From: Streptococcus phocae
GTDB lineage: Bacteria > Bacillota > Bacilli > Lactobacillales > Streptococcaceae
Length of the DNA: 38,004 bases
Direction of reading: 5' to 3'
Assembly: GCF_001302265.1 (NCBI RefSeq)
Contig: NZ_LHQM01000044.1
Coordinates: 1-38,004 of the forward strand
Below the pieces are notes generated by a model that saw only the letters and a program-made list of their open reading frames with translations, was not told the origin of the DNA and searched no databases. Each line of letters starts with the position of its first letter. Within the stretch, counting starts at the first letter, position 1. A program made the position numbers and the translations under genes. Shown here in pieces: positions 34,589 to 38,004 of the stretch.

Positions 34589-35782
34589 TTAATGTTCTCG
34601 TTTACGGTTAAGGAAAAATCCAAGACCAAGAGTTGTTAATAACATCATGCCAAATGTTGCTAGCGAGCTAGGTGTTTCATTCGTTTTTGGTAATGACTTC
34701 ATTGATTTAGAAGCCATTAAAGGTGTTTTACTACCTTTAGTGATATTTTTTTCTTGCTTTACTGTCGTGTTAGTGCCAAGAGGCTGTGGGGATGGCACTG
34801 TTTGATTTTGAGAGTCTTGAGCAATAGTTACATCAGTTTGCCCCTGGTTGCTTTGAGTGTCAGTTTCCCCAGATTCACCCTTGTCATCTTTAGGTCCTGG
34901 AATACCTTTCTCGCCTTGAACTCCTGGTTCACCCTTGTCGCCTTTAGGTCCTGGAATACCGGGTTTACCTTCTTTTCCATGCTTTATGAGTTCTTGACAA
35001 ATCTTGACATCATCATTATTAAAGACATTATCATTATTTTTATCTTTATAAACAATGATCATCACTCCGTCGTCAGTTAGCTGCAAATCAATTTTGAGAC
35101 AGTCACATGAATCGTCTGGAGTTAGTGATGGAACATCACTCTTAGGAATCAGTGTAGAGCCAAGAAGATTTTGATATTTTGTATATCCGTCTTTATGGAT
35201 ATACAAATCTAACGTTTTGTTAGATTCGATGTGATTTTCTTCAATTAGATACTGAAAAGCTTTTTGTTCGTTTATATTTAAACTGGTGTGTAATATCGAT
35301 TGAGGGTCTGTTAGACTATCACTAAAATACCAAACAGCTAACTGTGTCACTTTTCTAGCCGACTCTTCAGTAATTTGAAATTGAGAAAGATCGCTTGTTG
35401 GATATCCTTTACTTAAAACAGAAACTAAGGATTTCTCGATGTCGTCTACCTTTCTTGGTTTGTTAGCTTTACTTTGAAATAGATTCTTAGTTCCTGTTAT
35501 CTTATCATAAATAGGTAAATCTTCTGGTTTTTTAGCATTACTCTCCCAGTTTGTTGACCAATCTAAATTTCTATTGAAACAGTATACTACAGTATCTCGT
35601 TTTCTTTGACTTTCAGTAATAGGTGTTGCATATAAAAAGAACGGTGATTCTGATCTACTATCTATATCATTCCACCCATAATACTGTTCTGCTAAAACTC
35701 TAGCTGATCCTCCAATAAAGCTACCCGACATGACGATACAGGCCGCTGAGGTTGCCATCATTTTTTTCAATCCCTTATTCAA
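34589..35782 (-). CDS. Wall-anchored thioester-domain protein with short collagen-like segment
   Basis: Putative adhesin of 397 residues. The TTG at 35782 is the chosen start: AAGGAGAG lies just upstream, and the in-frame GTG at 35848 precedes the -10 box. A signal peptide ends near VLA. A thioester domain follows: Cys68 in VVYCFNRN and Gln147 in TQLAVW are the residues that form the internal thioester in Cpa and SfbI-type domains. Next come DSCDC, an EF-hand-like loop DKNNDNVFNNDD (247-258), then Gly-X-Y triplets from residue 269 with one Gly-to-Asp break. The C-terminus has LPKTN (364-368), a hydrophobic span and NRKREH, a sortase signal with Asn instead of Gly. It is divergent from a RofA-like gene. 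A ligand is not known. Confidence 0.85.
   Translation of the reverse strand: MNKGLKKMMATSAACIVMSGSFIGGSARVLAEQYYGWNDIDSRSESPFFLYATPITESQRKRDTVVYCFNRNLDWSTNWESNAKKPEDLPIYDKITGTKNLFQSKANKPRKVDDIEKSLVSVLSKGYPTSDLSQFQITEESARKVTQLAVWYFSDSLTDPQSILHTSLNINEQKAFQYLIEENHIESNKTLDLYIHKDGYTKYQNLLGSTLIPKSDVPSLTPDDSCDCLKIDLQLTDDGVMIIVYKDKNNDNVFNNDDVKICQELIKHGKEGKPGIPGPKGDKGEPGVQGEKGIPGPKDDKGESGETDTQSNQGQTDVTIAQDSQNQTVPSPQPLGTNTTVKQEKNITKGSKTPLMASKSMKSLPKTNETPSSLATFGMMLLTTLGLGFFLNRKREH
34874..34960. repeat. Tandem repeat within the collagen-like region
   Basis: A 33-base unit at 34874-34906 recurs at 34928-34960, 54 bases on, with two mismatches. The mismatches convert a GGC Gly codon into GAT Asp in the copy nearer the C-terminus. 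Confidence 0.7.
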
Positions 35783-35824
35783 TTTCTCTCTCCTTATGAA
35801 ATGTTTGTTTTCTTTCTCTGAAAT

Positions 35825-35833
35825 ATCATAGCA
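35825..35833 (-). promoter_or_regulatory. Promoter of the thioester protein gene
   Basis: TGCTATGAT on minus (35833-35825), 42 bases before the TTG start. No good -35, which would suit an activated promoter. Confidence 0.5.
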
Positions 35834-36072
35834 CATTATCGATAGCACTGAAGCTTTTCAAAGGGCATTTCTCTCCCTAAAACTTAATAATGCAGTTTCT
35901 CATTTTGGTATTATAAAACTTATTTTTCTGATAATTTATATATATATTCTGTTTTATTCCCTTTTTATTGTATTTATTCCTGTTTTTTTAGAATTTTATT
36001 AATATTAATTCGCTACATCAGATAGTTCTCAATATTAAAAGAAAATAAAATTATTTTCAGAAAATAATTGAA
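35834..36072. other. AT-rich divergent control region
   Basis: This gene-free stretch separates the surface protein gene and the RofA-like gene. It is much more AT-rich than its neighbours. It holds a 12-base perfect palindrome ATTAATATTAAT (35998-36009), an inverted repeat GAAAATAA/TTATTTTC (36041-36058) and a further copy of GAAAATAA at 36060-36067. These are candidate regulator sites. No ORF or RNA is evident. Confidence 0.5.
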
Positions 36073-36100
36073 TTGACTTTTCATCTAGATTCGATAGAAT
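36073..36100 (+). promoter_or_regulatory. Promoter of the RofA-like gene
   Basis: TTGACT (36073-36078), 16-base spacer, TAGAAT (36095-36100). The TTG start at 36141 follows AAGGAGAG. Confidence 0.55.
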
Positions 36101-36140
36101 AGCTAAAATCAGACAAAATAATTTAAGGAGAGAAATTACT

Positions 36141-37668
36141 TTGTTAGACAACTACTTAGAGTCAAATATCATCGATCAAAAAAACATTTTAGCCATCTTG
36201 TTAGCCGACACCAACACCTCGCTTGATAAAATATGTGCCAAAACCCACCTAAGTCCTAAACAAGTGAAACATTACATCATTCAGATGAATAATCTGTTTC
36301 AAAAGTCATTGCAAATTACCATTACTAAAACAAAAGTTTGTTGTCACACCAGCCAAGCTTCTAAAAAAACCTTATTTAATGATATTTTTTCCCTATCAGA
36401 CACGCTAAAACTGTTGCGATTTTTATTGATAGAAACAAAACAACGCAAATCTATATCAAGCTTTACGCGGCGTCATTTTATCTCCTTGTCAAAGGCTTAT
36501 CGCCTCATTGACAAGCTCAAAAATTACTTGCAGGCAATTGGTTTAACAATTGATCATTATCAAATCGTTGGCGAAGAATTCCGTATTCGTTATTTGATTG
36601 CCTTGCTTCATAAAAAATACGGCATCATGATTTATAGCATAACAGCAACAGATATTGAGATTATTAATTCTTTTGTCCTATCTCCACGCAAACCTTGTGC
36701 TGCCAAACCTCTAGATGAATCCTTTCTTTTCTTCCATATCCCGCTGATGTTATCTTGGAAACGTCAACATTACTGCGTCTCTTTACCTGAACTGCCTTTG
36801 TTTAATCTTTTAAAAGCATTACCAATTTTTGAAAACCTAAAATACTATGTTGAAAAGGAATTGCAAGATCACACAAAGCTAACGTTTCATGATGGTGATT
36901 TTGACTACCTCTATTTAATCTACCTAACCAGCGATAATTCATTTCTCACAAACCATTGGACCAAAGAACATGTGCAACTGTTAGAAGGGGTCATCGAGGA
37001 GCACTCTCACTACCGTGAGCTCATTTCAGAGGTAGAGTGGGCACTAGGAAATCACTTTAGCATAAACCCTCGCACGCTTTGGACTCGTCTCCTTATTTCG
37101 AAAATCCATCTTTGGGTTACAGACCATTATCTGCTTTGACGATTATTATTCCTGTCATTATCACGGTAATCCTCTGCTCTTTGAAAAACTCAGTCAGCAG
37201 GTGAAACAGTGGCTTTCCAGTATGGGAGAATACCATGATATTAGTCCAGCTTATTTGCAACTGCTTTGCCTTCATTTAGAACATGCCATTGAGTCTTCAC
37301 TGCATCCGCTACAAATTCTTATCATAGAGGATAATCATATTATTGGTGATATTATCACCAGATTTATCAGTCTCAATATCCCTTCACACAAGATCGTCGT
37401 TTCACGACAGAATATGTTGCTAGAACCTAACTTTCATAGTTATTCTGATGCTCATTTAGTGATTACAAGCAAAGAACTCATTCATCACATCAAAAATCAT
37501 CTAAAACTACCTGGCAACCTACCTGTAATAGGCATCAGTTTAGATAATATTCACGCACAACGTGACACTTTAGTCAATCATATCCTACGACTCCACCAAG
37601 AGCACTATCAAGTTTTATTAAATAGTTTGTTTGCCAAACCGTCAAAATCAAAAAAAGTCAAGAAATAA
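36141..37668 (+). pseudogene. RofA-like (RALP) transcriptional regulator, frameshifted
   Basis: Stand-alone regulator of the RofA/Nra/Mga type. The first part (332 codons, 36141-37139) has an N-terminal HTH, with SLDKICAKTHLSPKQVKHYI near 29-48, a second HTH (SLSKAYRLIDKLKNYLQ) and a PRD-like middle; it starts at TTG after AAGGAGAG. It stops at 37137-37139. The next frame continues the protein with no break from about 37081: FDDYYSCHYHGNPLLFEKLS, then a C-terminal EIIB-like domain (LQILIIEDNHIIGDIITRFI). Together the parts give about 505 residues, the size of RofA. One inserted or two missing bases near 37080-37137 explain it. The identity as RALP4 is likely but not proven. Confidence 0.75.
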
Positions 37669-37685
37669 TATTTCCTTGACTTTTT
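37651..37685 (+). terminator. Terminator after the RofA-like gene
   Basis: AAAAAGTCAAG pairs with CTTGACTTTTT (52-62 with 75-85 of 37600s) and ends in T residues; the stop codon (37666-37668) is in the loop. Confidence 0.8.
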
Positions 37686-37712
37686 GTTTGGGTAAATTCT
37701 CCCAGTAGCTAT

Positions 37713-37891
37713 TTAAAGTTTTTTTTGCTTTGTTCTATCCATAAAATCCATTTCAAGCAGATTTCGATTGGTAACTTTATACTGAGGTTTAAAGAGATCT
37801 ACTGATAAGAGTAAACTTTTTAGGACGACCAATACACAGAAACTAGAATGACCGCGTCATCCAAGCAACCAATAATCGCATTGACGTCAAA
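37713..37891 (-). pseudogene. Possible decayed coding fragment
   Basis: Two short minus-strand frames in tandem look like remains of a protein. One encodes FDVNAIIGCLDDAVIL, which resembles the LDD core of DUF1232 (YkvA) proteins. The other, shifted by one base, runs LFKPQYKVTNRNLLEMDF to a stop at 37713. Neither has a ribosome binding site or start, and a terminator hairpin lies directly upstream. Low confidence. Confidence 0.25.
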
Positions 37892-37893
37892 CT

Positions 37894-37930
37894 AAAAAGA
37901 CTTAATCCTGTACCATGCAGGACTAAGTCT
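37894..37930 (-). terminator. Minus-strand terminator near the right end
   Basis: A 13-base stem (37930-37918 with 37910-37898, one G-U pair on minus) is followed by TTTTT on minus. The same stem has a mismatch on plus. It should end a transcript entering from beyond the window. Confidence 0.7.
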
Positions 37931-37985
37931 GTTATAAAATATTTGGATTAGTAACAAGGATTCGTTAAGAAACTCTCGCTATTTC

Positions 37986-38004
37986 GGCTCTATAATTTCT
38001 GTAG
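37986..38004. repeat. Possible insertion-sequence end at the window edge
   Basis: GGCTCTATAATTTCTGTAG resembles, from memory, the terminal inverted repeats of streptococcal ISL3-type elements. The other end and any transposase are outside the window, so this is only a suggestion. The stretch 37931-37985 holds nothing else I can identify. Confidence 0.25.

Noticed and set aside
35783..35848. GTG start for the thioester protein
   Set aside because: It precedes the -10 at 35825-35830 and would add residues before a complete signal peptide; the TTG at 35782 has a strong ribosome binding site.
1..38004. CRISPR arrays, tRNA or rRNA genes, prophage
   Set aside because: No regularly spaced repeats, no cloverleaf with conserved TTCGA loop, and no integrase or phage genes were seen.

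Overview
The window looks like chromosomal DNA of Streptococcus pyogenes (group A Streptococcus) or a very close relative. The evidence is low-GC Gram-positive signals (strong AAGGAG ribosome binding sites, many TGnTATAAT extended -10 boxes), a complete fasB-fasC-fasA-fasX virulence locus, a PrgA-type surface protein beside purR, and a RofA-like regulator divergent from a thioester/collagen-like wall protein. Most genes lie on the minus strand; only fasX-independent small RNA csRNA, gpsA, galU and the RofA-like regulator read on plus. No tRNA, rRNA, CRISPR or complete mobile element was seen.

Layout. 1-3370 holds the translation genes rpsL-rpsG and fusA. 3370-6809 holds purR and the surface protein gene prgA; purR has a PurBox over its own -35. 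6907-11276 is a housekeeping cluster rsgA-rpe-thiN-rmuC-yhaM with tight overlaps. 11434-14555 has nanE, a TatD-family nuclease gene, rnmV and ksgA. 14753-17148 has rnpA-yidC2-jag followed by separately transcribed rpmH. 17260-20956 is the fas system: two HPK10-type sensor proteins, a LytTR response regulator and the regulatory RNA FasX. 21110-26878 holds gltX, an AIM24-family gene, a beta carbonic anhydrase gene, radA, dut and queH. 26990-30943 is a MarR-controlled heterodimeric ABC exporter. 31147-33099 carries gpsA and galU on plus. 33117-34354 has a rhomboid protease gene and a 5-formyltetrahydrofolate cyclo-ligase gene. 34378-34564 encodes a CiaR-type small RNA. 34589-37668 is an FCT-like accessory module: a wall-anchored thioester protein and a divergent, frameshifted RofA-like regulator. 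37686-38004 is non-coding or decayed.

Most notable observations. FasB and FasC have complementary defects: FasB has Met where the phospho-accepting His should be but keeps its ATP-binding boxes, while FasC keeps the His but has lost the ATP-binding boxes. This suggests an obligate trans-phosphorylating pair. FasA-type direct repeats sit upstream of fasX. A perfect CiaR box precedes an unlabelled structured RNA. radA has no ATG, GTG or TTG start for its conserved zinc finger and appears to begin at ATA. Two genes (TatD family and formyl-THF ligase) have a -10 box exactly six bases before the ATG, which predicts leaderless mRNAs. The thioester surface protein combines a Cys/Gln thioester pair, an EF-hand-like calcium loop, a short collagen segment and an LPKTN sorting signal. 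All functional statements are read from sequence and family knowledge; no database search was run.
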